64,000 nucleotides of DNA from JASBRS01 sp964496495 (GTDB lineage Bacteria > Deinococcota > Deinococci > Deinococcales > Trueperaceae): the NCBI GenBank assembly GCA_964496495.1, contig CAZBZU010000015.1, positions 1 to 64,000 on the forward strand, in the 5' to 3' direction. Positions 7,495 through 16,436 of the stretch are shown in pieces. The notes under the pieces are model-generated. The model ran no database searches. It saw only the letters and a list, made by a program, of their open reading frames with translations, and was not told where the DNA came from. Made by a program: the position numbers and the translations under genes. Within the stretch, counting starts at the first letter, position 1; every line of letters begins with the position of its first letter.

Positions 7495-7539
7495 GGCGAC
7501 ACCCAGGCAGCGATGGCCGGGGCTCGCGACGGCCGGAAC

Positions 7540-9795
7540 CTACGCGCGTGACCGGTCCGCCGGAACCAGCCCCCGAATCACCACCAGCACGCTGCGCCAC
7601 GTCACCAGGCGGTCGGCGAGCTGCCGCCGGTAGCGCGCAGCGACCTCATCCAGCTCGGCCTCGGAGAGCGCCTGCCGGAGGTGGTCGGCGTAGCTCGGCA
7701 CGCCCTCGGCGCCTGCGGAGAACCATGCCTCCACGCTGGCGGCGGTGAGCCGCTGCTCGGTTTCGAGCTCGTGGGGTACGGCACTGACGTCCGTCAGGCC
7801 GGCGGCTCGAGCGGCCTGTAGCGCATCCTCGGGGTCCCAGCGCAGGCGCGGGGCCGACGCGCCGCTATAGATCGCTTCCTCCGCCTCCGCCACCTTGGCT
7901 GCGAGCCGCGCCGCCCCCCGCCAGTCGACCAGCGCGTGCAGGCGCTGCGCCCGGCGCCGATGCGGCTCGGCCAGCGCGACGGTGGCCCCCGGCGCGCTCC
8001 AGCGCGAGAGCGCCTCGAAGAAGCCGCGTGCGTCGAGCAGGTCCCCCAGCACGTCGCGGCCCAGCACCACGTCGAAACGCAGCCCGGCGGCGTCGTGCTC
8101 GGCGGTGGCGGCCCTCAACACGCGGTCCAGGTCGGCGACCGCGCCGACGCTCACGACCGGCCGCTGCAGCTCCGGGAGCCGCGTCGCCATCTGGGCGAGC
8201 GCCTCCGCCTGGGTGCGGTCGCGGACCAGCGCCCACACCTGTCCCTCGGGGGCACGACGTAGCGCCTCCCAGGTGAGCAGCCCGCTGCCGGCGGCCAGGT
8301 CGAGCACCACCTGGTGGCGCTGGGGACGAGCTACCTCGAAGAGCAGGTCGCGCACGGCGCCGAGCCGCTCGCCCGCCTGTGAGACGGTGCGTTGCAGCCA
8401 GCGATCGCGGGCACGGTCCTGAGGGGCGGCACGCCGGGCGTCGCCGCCCACCTCGGCGTCCGCCTCCAGCATGGCCGCCAGCTGCGCCTCGCGCCGTCGG
8501 GCCACCTGATCGCGAATGCCCGCCTCGTAGCCCACCTCGGTCGGCTGGTAGAAGACCTTCCCCTGCAGCGCAGCCGGCAGGTACTGCTGCGCCACCCAGT
8601 GGTCACGGTAGGCGTGCGGGTAGAGGTAGCCCTCGCCGTGCCCGAAGCCCTCACGGTCGCGGCTGGCATCCTTGAGGTGGTCGGGCATGTCCGCCTCGCG
8701 CTCGTGCTGGACGCTCGCCAGGGCGTCGAAGAAGGCCATGGTGCTGTTCGACTTGGGGGCCGTGGCGAGGTAGAGCGTCGCGTGGGCGAGGTGGTAGCGG
8801 CCCTCGGGCAGGCCCACGTAGTCGAAGGCGCGCGCTGCCGCTGCCACCACCTCCAGGCCGTGCGGGTCGGCCAGGCCGACGTCCTCGCTGGCAAGGATCA
8901 ACAGCCGGCGCAAGATGAAACGCGGATCCTCGCCGGCGTACACCATCTTCGCCAGCCAGTAGAGAGCCGCGTCGGGGTCGGAGCCCCGAACGCTCTTGAT
9001 GAAGGCGCTGATGGTGTCGAAGTGGGCGTCGCCTTCCTTGTCGTAGAGCACGGCTCGCTGCTGGATCGACTCCTCGGCCACCGCCCGATCGATGTGGACG
9101 CCCCCCTCGGCGTCCGGATCGGTGGTCTCGACGGCCAGCTCGAGCGCGTTGAGGACCGCCCGAGCGTCCCCGTTAGCGACGTTGACGAGGTGATCGAGTG
9201 CGTCCTGGTCGAGCGTTACCCGGCGCCCGCCGTAGCCGCGCTGGTGGTCGCGCAGCGCCGCCCGAGCGACCTCCTTGAGCTCTGCCTCGGTGAGCGGCAT
9301 CAGCTGGAAGATGCGGCTGCGACTCACCAGCGCCTTGTTCACCTCGAAGTAGGGGTTCTCGGTGGTGGCACCGATGAGGATCACGGTGCCGTTCTCCACC
9401 CAGGGCAGCAGCGCATCCTGTTGGGCCTTGTTGAAGCGGTGCACCTCGTCGACGAAGAGAATGGTGCGCCCGCCGGCCCGGCGGCGCTCCTGTGCCTCCG
9501 CGACCGCCTCGCGGATGTCCTTGACCCCCGCCAGCACGGCGTTGATGGCGGTGAAGTGCGCCTTGGTGGAGTTGGCGATCACCCGCGCCAGGGTGGTCTT
9601 GCCGGTGCCCGGTGGGCCGTAGAAGATCAGCGAGGAGAGCTGGTCGGCCTGGATCGCGCGCCTGAGCAGGCGGCCCGGCCCCACGATGGTGCCCTGCCCG
9701 ATGAACTCGTCGAGTGTGCGCGGCCGCATGCGGGCCGCGAGCGGCTCGCCCTCCTGGGTTTCGTAGAGCGTCGGCTGTGGCGCTTGCCGGGCCAT
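7540..9795 (-). CDS. rarA: RarA/MgsA-type AAA+ ATPase fused to a SAM-dependent methyltransferase domain
   Basis: A 751-residue two-domain protein. Residues 1-~430 are a complete RarA/MgsA/WRNIP1 clamp-loader-like ATPase: Walker A GPPGTGKTT at 60-68, Walker B ILFVDEVHRF at ~112-121, sensor 1 GATTENP and the C-terminal FYQPTEVGYE tail. RarA acts at stalled replication forks. After an acidic/arginine linker, residues ~460-751 look like a class I methyltransferase, with LDLAAGSGLL near 497-506 as the SAM-binding loop and FDVVLGRDVL as a later strand. Stand-alone RarA is about 440 residues, so the extra ~300 are a fusion; I recall related fusions in cyanobacteria and Chloroflexota. The methylation substrate is unknown. 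A GGAGGG precedes the ATG. The RES/Xre pair lies downstream on the same strand. Confidence 0.85.
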   Translation of the reverse strand: MARQAPQPTLYETQEGEPLAARMRPRTLDEFIGQGTIVGPGRLLRRAIQADQLSSLIFYGPPGTGKTTLARVIANSTKAHFTAINAVLAGVKDIREAVAEAQERRRAGGRTILFVDEVHRFNKAQQDALLPWVENGTVILIGATTENPYFEVNKALVSRSRIFQLMPLTEAELKEVARAALRDHQRGYGGRRVTLDQDALDHLVNVANGDARAVLNALELAVETTDPDAEGGVHIDRAVAEESIQQRAVLYDKEGDAHFDTISAFIKSVRGSDPDAALYWLAKMVYAGEDPRFILRRLLILASEDVGLADPHGLEVVAAAARAFDYVGLPEGRYHLAHATLYLATAPKSNSTMAFFDALASVQHEREADMPDHLKDASRDREGFGHGEGYLYPHAYRDHWVAQQYLPAALQGKVFYQPTEVGYEAGIRDQVARRREAQLAAMLEADAEVGGDARRAAPQDRARDRWLQRTVSQAGERLGAVRDLLFEVARPQRHQVVLDLAAGSGLLTWEALRRAPEGQVWALVRDRTQAEALAQMATRLPELQRPVVSVGAVADLDRVLRAATAEHDAAGLRFDVVLGRDVLGDLLDARGFFEALSRWSAPGATVALAEPHRRRAQRLHALVDWRGAARLAAKVAEAEEAIYSGASAPRLRWDPEDALQAARAAGLTDVSAVPHELETEQRLTAASVEAWFSAGAEGVPSYADHLRQALSEAELDEVAARYRRQLADRLVTWRSVLVVIRGLVPADRSRA

Positions 9796-9867
9796 GTGCC
9801 CTCCAGGCTACCGCGGGGCCGGGCCCGCCGCTCGCGGCCGGCCGACCGCTGACGCATGCCGCCGGCG

Positions 9868-10947
9868 CTACCGCGAGCGATCCCCGAAGAGCGCGGGTTG
9901 TCGCGTCTCGCCCGGTGGCAGGAAGCGGTTGCTGACCAGTGGGGGGGTGGTGTCAGGGATGCCGGCGCGGTGGCGCGCCAGCTTGAAGAGGTTGCGGACC
10001 TGCTCCGCGTACACCCCGACTCCGCGCATGCGGCGGCCGAAGCGCTTGTCGTCGGGCTCCCCGGCGTGAGCGTCGCGCACGCGGCGCAGGATCTTGTCCC
10101 GGCGCAGGGGGGCGTTCGCCTCCAGCCAAGACTCGAACAGCGGCCCCACGGCCCCTGGCAGCCTGAGCATGGTGTAGCCGGCGTGGCTCGCGCCGGCAGC
10201 GGCGGCTCGCGCCAGCAATTCAGGCACGTCCTCGTCGGTCAGGCCCGGGATGATGGGGGCGATGTTGACGCCCACCGGCACGCCCGCTCGGGCCAGCGCG
10301 GCAACCGCCTCCAGGCGACGCTCCAAGGTGCTGGTGCGGGGCTCGAGCCGGAGCCTGAGCGCCTCGTCGAGCGTGGTGATGGAGACCGTCACGCGGGCGC
10401 CGCCCCAGGCCGCCATCTCGGCTAGCACATCGGCATCCCGCGTCACCAGCGCGTTCTTGGTGATCAACGAGACCGGGTTGCGGAAGCGGGCCAGAACCTC
10501 GAGGCAGCCGCGGGTGATGAGCAGCTTGCGCTCCACCGGCTGGTACGGGTCGGTCACCCCCGACAACGCCAGCACCTGCGGACGCCAGCCCCTCGAGCGC
10601 AGCTTCCCTTCGAGCAGGAGCGGCGCAGCCGCCTTCACCAGGATGACGCGCTCGAAGTCGAGGCCGGCAGACAGCCCCAGGAACTCGTGCGTGGGCCGGG
10701 CGTAGCAGTAGCTGCAGCCGTGCTCGCAACCGCGGTAGGGGTTGAGGCTGGCGTCGAAGCCAACATCGGGGCTGCTGTTGGTGCTGATGATGCTCTTCGA
10801 GGTGTCGTTCAGGAAGCGGGTGCGGACCCTGAGATCGTCCTCACTGATCTCCTCCGGGTCCAGGACCACCTCCATCTCGGTGAAGCGGTTGACAGGATCG
10901 AAGCGGGCGCCGCGCCCTCTGGGCGCCCGCGGATCGCTTGGCGGCAT
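9868..10947 (-). CDS. Radical SAM protein, PA0069/Rv2578c family
   Basis: A 359-residue radical SAM protein. The cluster motif CEHGCSYCYARPTHEF places Cys74, Cys78 and Cys81 for the [4Fe-4S] that cleaves S-adenosylmethionine. The pattern NPYRGCEHGC, then ALSGVTDPYQPVE and SLITKNALVTRD, is characteristic of the PA0069/Rv2578c family, distantly related to spore photoproduct lyase; its substrate is not known. The ATG at 10947 follows a TAGCAT box by 6 nt and has no ribosome-binding site, suggesting a leaderless mRNA. Length is normal for the family. Confidence 0.85.
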   Translation of the reverse strand: MPPSDPRAPRGRGARFDPVNRFTEMEVVLDPEEISEDDLRVRTRFLNDTSKSIISTNSSPDVGFDASLNPYRGCEHGCSYCYARPTHEFLGLSAGLDFERVILVKAAAPLLLEGKLRSRGWRPQVLALSGVTDPYQPVERKLLITRGCLEVLARFRNPVSLITKNALVTRDADVLAEMAAWGGARVTVSITTLDEALRLRLEPRTSTLERRLEAVAALARAGVPVGVNIAPIIPGLTDEDVPELLARAAAAGASHAGYTMLRLPGAVGPLFESWLEANAPLRRDKILRRVRDAHAGEPDDKRFGRRMRGVGVYAEQVRNLFKLARHRAGIPDTTPPLVSNRFLPPGETRQPALFGDRSR

Positions 10948-10953
10948 GCACGC

Positions 10954-10959
10954 ATGCTA
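10954..10959 (-). promoter_or_regulatory. -10 box TAGCAT for a leaderless radical SAM gene
   Basis: Minus-strand TAGCAT lies 6 nt before the ATG at 10947, the same box and spacing as at the sirtuin and cupin genes. Confidence 0.5.
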
Positions 10960-11007
10960 GCAGCGGCTCCCGCGCACGGCCGTCGCGGGACCGCTGCCGC
11001 GCCGCCG

Positions 11008-12216
11008 TCACGCCGGCCGACGCGCCAGCCGCCAGCTGGCCAGTGCCAGGGATGCCAGCGCGAAGGCCAGCAGCACCAGTGCCGGACGGAGAGTCTGCTC
11101 CAATCCCGCACCACGCAGCAAGATGCCGCGGAAGCCGTCCATCGCCCAGGCGGTAGGCATCACGTGGCCGACGGCGCGGAAGGTCGGGCCGGTCACCTCC
11201 AACGGGAACCAGGCCCCGCCCAGACCCGAGAGCACGAACATCGCCACCAGCGACCAGGCCACCACCTGCTCCTCGGTCCGCGTGAACGCGCCCAGCAGCA
11301 TCCCCAGACTGGCCGCCCACAGCGCCAGCGCCAGGCTGAGCAGGATCGTGGATAGCGGAGAGGCCAGGTAGGGTACGCCCAGGGCCCATTGTCCGAAGCC
11401 CTCCAGCACCAGCACCTGCGAGAACACCAGCGTCACCATCGCCAGGGCGTGGCCGGCCACGATGGTGGCGCGCGTCGTGGGCGTGGTAGCAAGGCGTGCG
11501 AGCGCCCGCTGCTTGCGCTCTACGACGACCACCATGGCCGCCAGGATGAGCCCGTAGACGGCGAACTGCACGATCATGCCGGGCGAGGCCTGGTCGTAGG
11601 GCCCCTCCGACGCCTCGCTGCTCCCGTCGCCTGCCCGCGCCTCGCTGACGGCGAGGCCCAGAGGCGGTTGCCGCCAGGCGTCCAGGACGCTCGTCACGTC
11701 AGGGGTCGTGGACGGGCCGGCGCGTCCGGCGGCCGCCAGCGTCGCGCTGAGCGTCGCTGCGATGCGCTGAGACATCAGGAAGCGTTGGACGGTGGCGCCA
11801 ACCGCTGCCTGCGCCGCCATGCCGGCCTGGCTTCCCGGATCGGCCACGAGCTCCAGGCTGGGGGGCGTCCCCGCCGCCAGCCCGGCTCCCCAGCCGGGCG
11901 GGATGTCGAGCACGCCTGCATCATCGCCGCGACGCACGAGGTCGTCGGCGAAGCGCGCTTGGAGCGGGCTCAAGGGCTCTGGCCGCACCGCCCCGGCGGC
12001 GGCCAGCGCCGCACGCAAGCGGACCGACAGGGGGCTGTTGTCTGCATCGACCACCCCCAGCTGGAGCCTGGCGTCCTGCGTGGTGGCCCCGGTGCTGGGG
12101 ATCGCCAGCCCGAAGAACAGGGTGAAGGCGATCGGCATCAGCAGCAGGAAGATGAGCGCCCGGCGGTCGCGCAGCACCTGCAGGAGGTCCTTGCGGGCGA
12201 TGGCGGCGACCTTCAT
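11008..12216 (-). CDS. ABC-2 type exporter permease (second subunit)
   Basis: A 402-residue membrane protein of the ABC-2/YhgE-type permease group. A basic N-terminus (KVAAIARKDLLQVLRDRRAL) leads into one transmembrane helix at ~22-40, then a ~175-residue extracytoplasmic domain, then five or six helices from ~225 to the end. The ATG at 12216 is chosen because it overlaps the stop of the upstream permease gene by 4 bp; the frame stays open further upstream only inside that gene. With the other permease and the ATPase it forms a DrrAB/YhhJ-like exporter; the exported compound cannot be told. Confidence 0.85.
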   Translation of the reverse strand: MKVAAIARKDLLQVLRDRRALIFLLLMPIAFTLFFGLAIPSTGATTQDARLQLGVVDADNSPLSVRLRAALAAAGAVRPEPLSPLQARFADDLVRRGDDAGVLDIPPGWGAGLAAGTPPSLELVADPGSQAGMAAQAAVGATVQRFLMSQRIAATLSATLAAAGRAGPSTTPDVTSVLDAWRQPPLGLAVSEARAGDGSSEASEGPYDQASPGMIVQFAVYGLILAAMVVVVERKQRALARLATTPTTRATIVAGHALAMVTLVFSQVLVLEGFGQWALGVPYLASPLSTILLSLALALWAASLGMLLGAFTRTEEQVVAWSLVAMFVLSGLGGAWFPLEVTGPTFRAVGHVMPTAWAMDGFRGILLRGAGLEQTLRPALVLLAFALASLALASWRLARRPA

Positions 12217-13457
12217 GTCCCCGACCCCAGGGCGAAGCGGCGCCGCATCAGCGGCACGCCTACCACCAAGCAGGCCACGCCGATGGCGGCCGTGACCGCC
12301 AGCGGCAACGCCATGGCGCCCAGGTCGGCGCCGTCGAGGCAGGCGCGCCATGCCGCCATGGCCCACCCTTGCGGGGTGAAACGCGACGCCAGCTCAAATC
12401 CCGGCGGCAGGTTGGTGAAGGTGGCGGTCATCAGTCCGCCGACCATGCCGGTGACCGTGAGCACGACGCCGAACATCGGCCCTGCCTGGCGGCTGGTTCG
12501 CACGAACGAGAGCAGCAGCACGCCGAACCCCGCCGCCGCCACCACCAGCGCCAGCGTCGCCAGCAGCAGTGGTAGCGGCCGTCCCCAGTGGATGCCGAAG
12601 ATGACCGCCGAGGCCACCAGCAGCACCACGGTTTGCAGCGCCAGCGTGACGGCCGTTCCCAGGAACTTTCCCCCCAACACGGTCGAGGCGCGCGTCGGCG
12701 TGGTGTACAGCCGTGCCAGCGTGCCTTCCTCCTGCTCACGCAGCAGGCTCGAGGCGCCCTGGGCCCCGGTGAAGAAGACGAAGAAGATCATCATGGCACC
12801 CATCACCTGGGCGGCCATGCGGGCCGCGAACGAGGGGGAGCTGCCGGGCGGAGCGCGCAGCTGCAGCCCGGCAGCTCCCGTCGAATCCGCGAGGCCCTGC
12901 GCCACGGACGTCGCCGCCCGCGCGGCGAGCACGCCTGAGAGCGGCCCGCTGGTGCGCTCGAGCGTCAAGCGGGCTGCCAGCGCGCCGGCAGAGAAGGTGT
13001 CTAGCGCGCGCTGGACGATGTCGCGCACCACCCCCGCAGACAGCGGGCGGGCGGGGTCCGCGATGAGCGCCACGGTGCTCGGCCCGGCGGTGCCGAGCAC
13101 GGCTGCCGTGAAGTCGGGCGGCACGATCAGGGCCGCGCCCACGTTGCCCCGCGCCACCTGCGCACGCGCCGCGGCTGCGTCGGGGACGGAAACGACCTCC
13201 ACCAGCGAGGCAAGGCTTGGGGCGCTGAGGAGCGCCTGGAGCGTGCGTCCCGCGGCGATGGGACTCCCGGCAGGAGGCCTGTCGAGGTTCGTGAACGCCA
13301 GCCGCACGGTGGCGATCTGCGGAGAGCCCGAAGGAGAATCGAAGGCGAAGAACAGCAGGCCCGTCAGCAACAGCGGGGCGCCCAGGGCCATCACCAGCAG
13401 CAAGCCGCTGCGCGATTGCCGCTGCAGATCCTTCCAGGCGAGGGCCAGCAGCTTCAC
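12213..13457 (-). CDS. ABC-2 type exporter permease (first subunit)
   Basis: A 414-residue membrane protein homologous in plan to the neighbouring permease: N-terminal KLLALAWKDLQRQSRSG, a transmembrane helix at ~20-38, a large extracytoplasmic domain with VARGNVGAALIVPPDF, and a cluster of helices from ~200 on, including MGAMMIFFVFFTGAQGA. The arginine-rich LLREQEEGTLARLYTTPT segment is the coupling region that contacts the ATPase. The gene starts 7 bp after the ATPase stop and overlaps the next permease by 4 bp, so the three form one operon and probably one heteromeric exporter. Confidence 0.85.
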   Translation of the reverse strand: MKLLALAWKDLQRQSRSGLLLVMALGAPLLLTGLLFFAFDSPSGSPQIATVRLAFTNLDRPPAGSPIAAGRTLQALLSAPSLASLVEVVSVPDAAAARAQVARGNVGAALIVPPDFTAAVLGTAGPSTVALIADPARPLSAGVVRDIVQRALDTFSAGALAARLTLERTSGPLSGVLAARAATSVAQGLADSTGAAGLQLRAPPGSSPSFAARMAAQVMGAMMIFFVFFTGAQGASSLLREQEEGTLARLYTTPTRASTVLGGKFLGTAVTLALQTVVLLVASAVIFGIHWGRPLPLLLATLALVVAAAGFGVLLLSFVRTSRQAGPMFGVVLTVTGMVGGLMTATFTNLPPGFELASRFTPQGWAMAAWRACLDGADLGAMALPLAVTAAIGVACLVVGVPLMRRRFALGSGT

Positions 13458-13464
13458 GGCCGCC

Positions 13465-14406
13465 TCAGTCCCTGAGCGCCCGGCCGGTGAGCTGGAGGAA
13501 GACCGACTCGAGATTGGGCTCGGTGACGGCGACCGAGCGTATCGAGACGCCGGCTTCGGCCGCCCGTTGGAAGAGCAGCGGTAGTGCCGTCTCGCCGTCG
13601 TCTGCCAGGAGCCTCAGGCGTCCGTTCTGGTCAGGGCTGCCGTCACTGTCGATGCCGGGCAGGTCGCGGAAGGCGGCGACGGCGTCCCCGGCCGACGCGT
13701 CGCCCAGGATGAGGTCGATGACGTCGCGCTCGCCCACGATCCTGACGAGCTCGTCGTGTGTGCCGAGCGCGATGATGCGTCCGCGGTCGAGGATGGCGAT
13801 GCGGTCGGAGAGCTCCTGGGCCTCCTCCATGTAGTGCGTGGTGTAGAAGACGGTGGCGCCCTCGCGGTTGAGGCGCAGGACGTAGTCGAGGATGGCGCGG
13901 CGGCTCTGCGGGTCGATACCCACGGTGGGCTCGTCGAGCATCACCACGCTGGGCCTGTGCAGTAGAGCGGCGGCGATGTTGAGGCGCCGCTTCATGCCGC
14001 CTGAGAAGGTGCCGACGCGGTCCCGCCGCCGACCTTCCAGGCCCACCACCTGGAGAAGCGTGTCGCACCGTCGACGCAGATCGTCGCCACGCAGCCCGTA
14101 CATCCGCCCCCAGAAGGCAAGGTTCTCGTGCGCGCTGAGGTCGGGGTAGAGGGCCACCTCCTGTGGCACCACCCCCAGCAGTGCGCGCGCGGCAGAGCTG
14201 CCCGCTCGCTGGCCGCCGATCAGCGCCCTCCCGCCGTCGGGTTCGAGCAGCCCAGCCAGCATGCCCATGAGCGTGGTCTTGCCTGCGCCGTTGGGCCCCA
14301 GCAGGCTGAAGAGCTCGCCTTCCGCGACCGCCAGGTCGACTCCGTCGACGGCGATGGTGTCGCCGAAGCGCTTGCTCAGTCCGACGACCTCTACAGCGTG
14401 CGTCAC
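13465..14406 (-). CDS. ABC exporter ATPase, DrrA/CcmA type
   Basis: A 313-residue ATP-binding subunit. Walker A GPNGAGKTT at ~38-46, Q-loop VVPQEVALYP, signature FSGGMKRRLNIAAALL, Walker B VVMLDEPTVGID and the switch His in FYTTHYMEEAQ are all present. The ~80 residues after the ABC core, ending TEPNLESVFLQLTGRALRD, are the C-terminal extension usual in DrrA-type exporters for drugs or lipids. First gene of the three-gene operon. The GTG start has GGAGGAA ahead of it. Substrate unknown. Confidence 0.88.
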   Translation of the reverse strand: MTHAVEVVGLSKRFGDTIAVDGVDLAVAEGELFSLLGPNGAGKTTLMGMLAGLLEPDGGRALIGGQRAGSSAARALLGVVPQEVALYPDLSAHENLAFWGRMYGLRGDDLRRRCDTLLQVVGLEGRRRDRVGTFSGGMKRRLNIAAALLHRPSVVMLDEPTVGIDPQSRRAILDYVLRLNREGATVFYTTHYMEEAQELSDRIAILDRGRIIALGTHDELVRIVGERDVIDLILGDASAGDAVAAFRDLPGIDSDGSPDQNGRLRLLADDGETALPLLFQRAAEAGVSIRSVAVTEPNLESVFLQLTGRALRD

Positions 14407-14522
14407 GGCGTTCCTCCGATGTGCGGCACGCCCTGACGATGCGCCCGCCCGCCGGCGTTCGCCAGTGGCGGATGTCCTCGGCGGAGAGCGATCGTGACGC
14501 CGGCAGCGGAGGCCTCACGGGG

Positions 14523-14528
14523 TAGCAT
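14523..14528 (+). promoter_or_regulatory. -10 box TAGCAT for a leaderless cupin gene
   Basis: TAGCAT ends 6 nt before the GTG at 14535, with no Shine-Dalgarno sequence. Confidence 0.5.
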
Positions 14529-14534
14529 CCTGTC

Positions 14535-14900
14535 GTGCAACGCTTCCGCGCCGATCGTGAGGCCGCTCGCGCCGTCGAGGCGTACGGCAGCCGGGGGACG
14601 GTCGCCTTGGCAGTGCAGCACAGCGCCGCACGCCTGGTTGTGACCCGGCTCTGGATCGAGCCCGAGGGTGAGATCGGCTCCCACGAGGCTCCGGTCGATC
14701 AGCTGTTCCTGGTCATCGCGGGATCGGGTTGGGCGCTCGACAGCGGTGGCGGGCGCACCCCGCTCACGGCCGGCCAGGCCGTCTTCTGGCGTGCGGGCGA
14801 GCGCCACGGCGTGGTCGCGGGCGAGGGTCTGTCGGCAGTGGTGCTGGAAGGCGAAGGGCTGGTACCCGACGCCCACCTGGCGCCGCTAGAGGAGGGCTGA
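14535..14900 (+). CDS. Cupin-domain protein
   Basis: A 121-residue single-domain beta-barrel. The first cupin motif is seen around GSHEAPVDQLFLVIAGSG and the second around AGQAVFWRAGERHGVVAGEG; the metal-binding His/Glu set looks reduced (one clear His in each motif), so it may be a binding protein and not an enzyme. The GTG start follows TAGCAT by 6 nt, as at the sirtuin gene. It diverges from the ABC-2 exporter operon. Function unknown. Confidence 0.75.
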   Translation: MQRFRADREAARAVEAYGSRGTVALAVQHSAARLVVTRLWIEPEGEIGSHEAPVDQLFLVIAGSGWALDSGGGRTPLTAGQAVFWRAGERHGVVAGEGLSAVVLEGEGLVPDAHLAPLEEG

Positions 14901-14909
14901 GGGTGGCGC

Positions 14910-15113
14910 TCAGGTGGCCGGTTCCAGGTCCTCCTCGTTCAGCGTGAGCAGCGCATGACCGGTATCGATGACCACCCGCCGCGCACGGGCATTGCGGCGC
15001 ACGATCCTGCCCTCTACCAGCGTGCCCCGCAGGAGGTGCCGGGTCCCGCCGCCCACTTGCCAGCCGTACGCGTCCCGCCGCATCCTGTAACGCCCCACAC
15101 CGCCGTCAGCCAT
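14910..15113 (-). CDS. Small basic protein of unknown function
   Basis: A 67-residue, arginine-rich protein (GRYRMRRDAYGWQVG, LVEGRIVRRNARARRVVID, ending LLTLNEEDLEPAT). I do not recognise the family; the spacing of small beta-forming segments would fit a compact barrel. The ATG at 15113 is supported by AAAGGAGG 7 nt upstream, one of the best ribosome-binding sites in the window; the frame continues upstream to 15299 without one. It ends 9 bp from the cupin stop (convergent). Confidence 0.6.
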   Translation of the reverse strand: MADGGVGRYRMRRDAYGWQVGGGTRHLLRGTLVEGRIVRRNARARRVVIDTGHALLTLNEEDLEPAT

Positions 15114-15302
15114 GGCTTCGCCTCCTTTCCGGGGGGCGGGATTCGGGCACGCCGGCGCCGAAGACCCCACCCATGCACGCTGTTGGCAAACTGCTATCGA
15201 GGCTAGATGCGCGCTGCCCGTGTGCCCCAGAGGCGAATGTCCCGGCCCGGCGGCAACGCTCGCCGGAGGCGCCGCTCTCGCCTTTCTCACGAATCTCACC
15301 GG

Positions 15303-15308
15303 TAGATT
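15303..15308 (+). promoter_or_regulatory. -10-like box TAGATT just before lepB
   Basis: TAGATT lies 8 nt upstream of the lepB ATG at 15317 and no ribosome-binding site is visible, so a leaderless or nearly leaderless transcript is possible. Confidence 0.35.
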
Positions 15309-15316
15309 GGCCCGTT

Positions 15317-16261
15317 ATGTCTGATTCGAACTCCGCGCGGCGCCGCGCTGGCAATGGTGACAAGCCGAAGATCAAGCAGAGCTGGCAGCGGCGGCTGTGG
15401 CGCGAGGTGCGGGGCTACGCCGAGGCGCTGGTCATCGCCTACCTGGTCGTCACCTTCCTGTTCACCACGGTGGGGGTGGTGGGCTCGTCGATGGAGCCGA
15501 CGCTGAACGGTGGAGTGGGCAGCAGCAATGTGCTTCGCTCACTACTCACCGGCGACCGCGTGTTCATTCCCAAGTACGACACCTGGCTGCGGCGCATCGG
15601 GGTGCTGGGCCCCTACCCGCGCGGGACCATCGTGGTATTGCGCGAGCCGGCCAACGCCCCCACGGCCCTCGAGACCGGCAAGCGCAACTTCTTCATCAAG
15701 CGCGTCATCGCCCGCCCGGGCGACCACTATCGTGTGGTCGACGGTCAGGTCTTCGTCAACGACGTGCCGATCGACCAGTCGTGGATCACCCGTTCCGGCC
15801 AGATCAGCATTGCGCCCGTGGACTACCCCGAGGTGGTGGTGCGAAACGGCAAGGTGGCCCAGCTAGTGATGGGCTTCGACCGCACCCCCAACGGCACGCC
15901 GGTCCCGATGCTGCCGTCAGCCTCCTTCCAGCCTCAGGGGGTGCCCGTCAGCGACCCGCGCGTGCAGCTGTTCTACGGCAAGGTGGTGGACAACATCACC
16001 GTTCCCGAGGGCACGCCGGAGGGAACCCCCACGGTGCTCGACATGACCGTGCCGAAGGGCTACTACATCGTGCAGGGCGACAACCGCTCGTCCGGCGGCA
16101 GCGAGGACTCGCGCTACTTCGGGCCGGTCAAGGCGATCACCGTGGCCGGTGAGGCCACCGCTGTGATCTGGCCGCCGGTCAGGAACGGCAAGCTCAACTG
16201 GCGCGGGCTCAAGCCGCCGACGGCCTTCGCCAAGGTGCCCAAGCAGCCAGCGACGAAGTAG
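15317..16261 (+). CDS. lepB: Signal peptidase I
   Basis: A 314-residue type I signal peptidase that cleaves signal peptides from secreted proteins. A basic cytoplasmic N-terminus precedes one membrane anchor at ~34-55, followed by the catalytic Ser58 (GSSMEPTL), then FIKRVIARPGD with general base Lys128, and the C-terminal box GDNRSSGGSEDSRYFGPV. The region between these boxes is long (about 150 residues), giving a larger periplasmic cap than in short Gram-positive enzymes. The ATG at 15317 gives the normal short N-terminus; the open frame upstream to 15173 is not supported. It converges on the FtsX-type permease gene. Confidence 0.92.
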   Translation: MSDSNSARRRAGNGDKPKIKQSWQRRLWREVRGYAEALVIAYLVVTFLFTTVGVVGSSMEPTLNGGVGSSNVLRSLLTGDRVFIPKYDTWLRRIGVLGPYPRGTIVVLREPANAPTALETGKRNFFIKRVIARPGDHYRVVDGQVFVNDVPIDQSWITRSGQISIAPVDYPEVVVRNGKVAQLVMGFDRTPNGTPVPMLPSASFQPQGVPVSDPRVQLFYGKVVDNITVPEGTPEGTPTVLDMTVPKGYYIVQGDNRSSGGSEDSRYFGPVKAITVAGEATAVIWPPVRNGKLNWRGLKPPTAFAKVPKQPATK

Positions 16262-16358
16262 CCGGGTTGCGCGGGGGGTGAACGGTGCAGAGGGGCTCGC
16301 TCGGGTAGCAACGGCGCCGAGGGCCGGAGCCGGTGCCGGCGACTCGCCCGGCGGCGAC

Positions 16359-16413
16359 GCTCCCGGCGACCTGCCGCTCGCCCGCGCTGGCTGACGCGGG
16401 GGGCGCCGGGAGC
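16359..16413. terminator. Nested hairpin between convergent lepB and ABC permease genes
   Basis: GCTCCCGGCG (16359-16368) pairs with CGCCGGGAGC (16404-16413), a perfect 10-bp outer stem; inside it CCCGCG (16381-16386) pairs with CGCGGG (16395-16400). Placed between two convergent stops it probably ends transcription from both sides, although no T-run follows. Confidence 0.5.
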
Positions 16414-16436
16414 AGCCTGCGTCGCCGCTGACCAGC

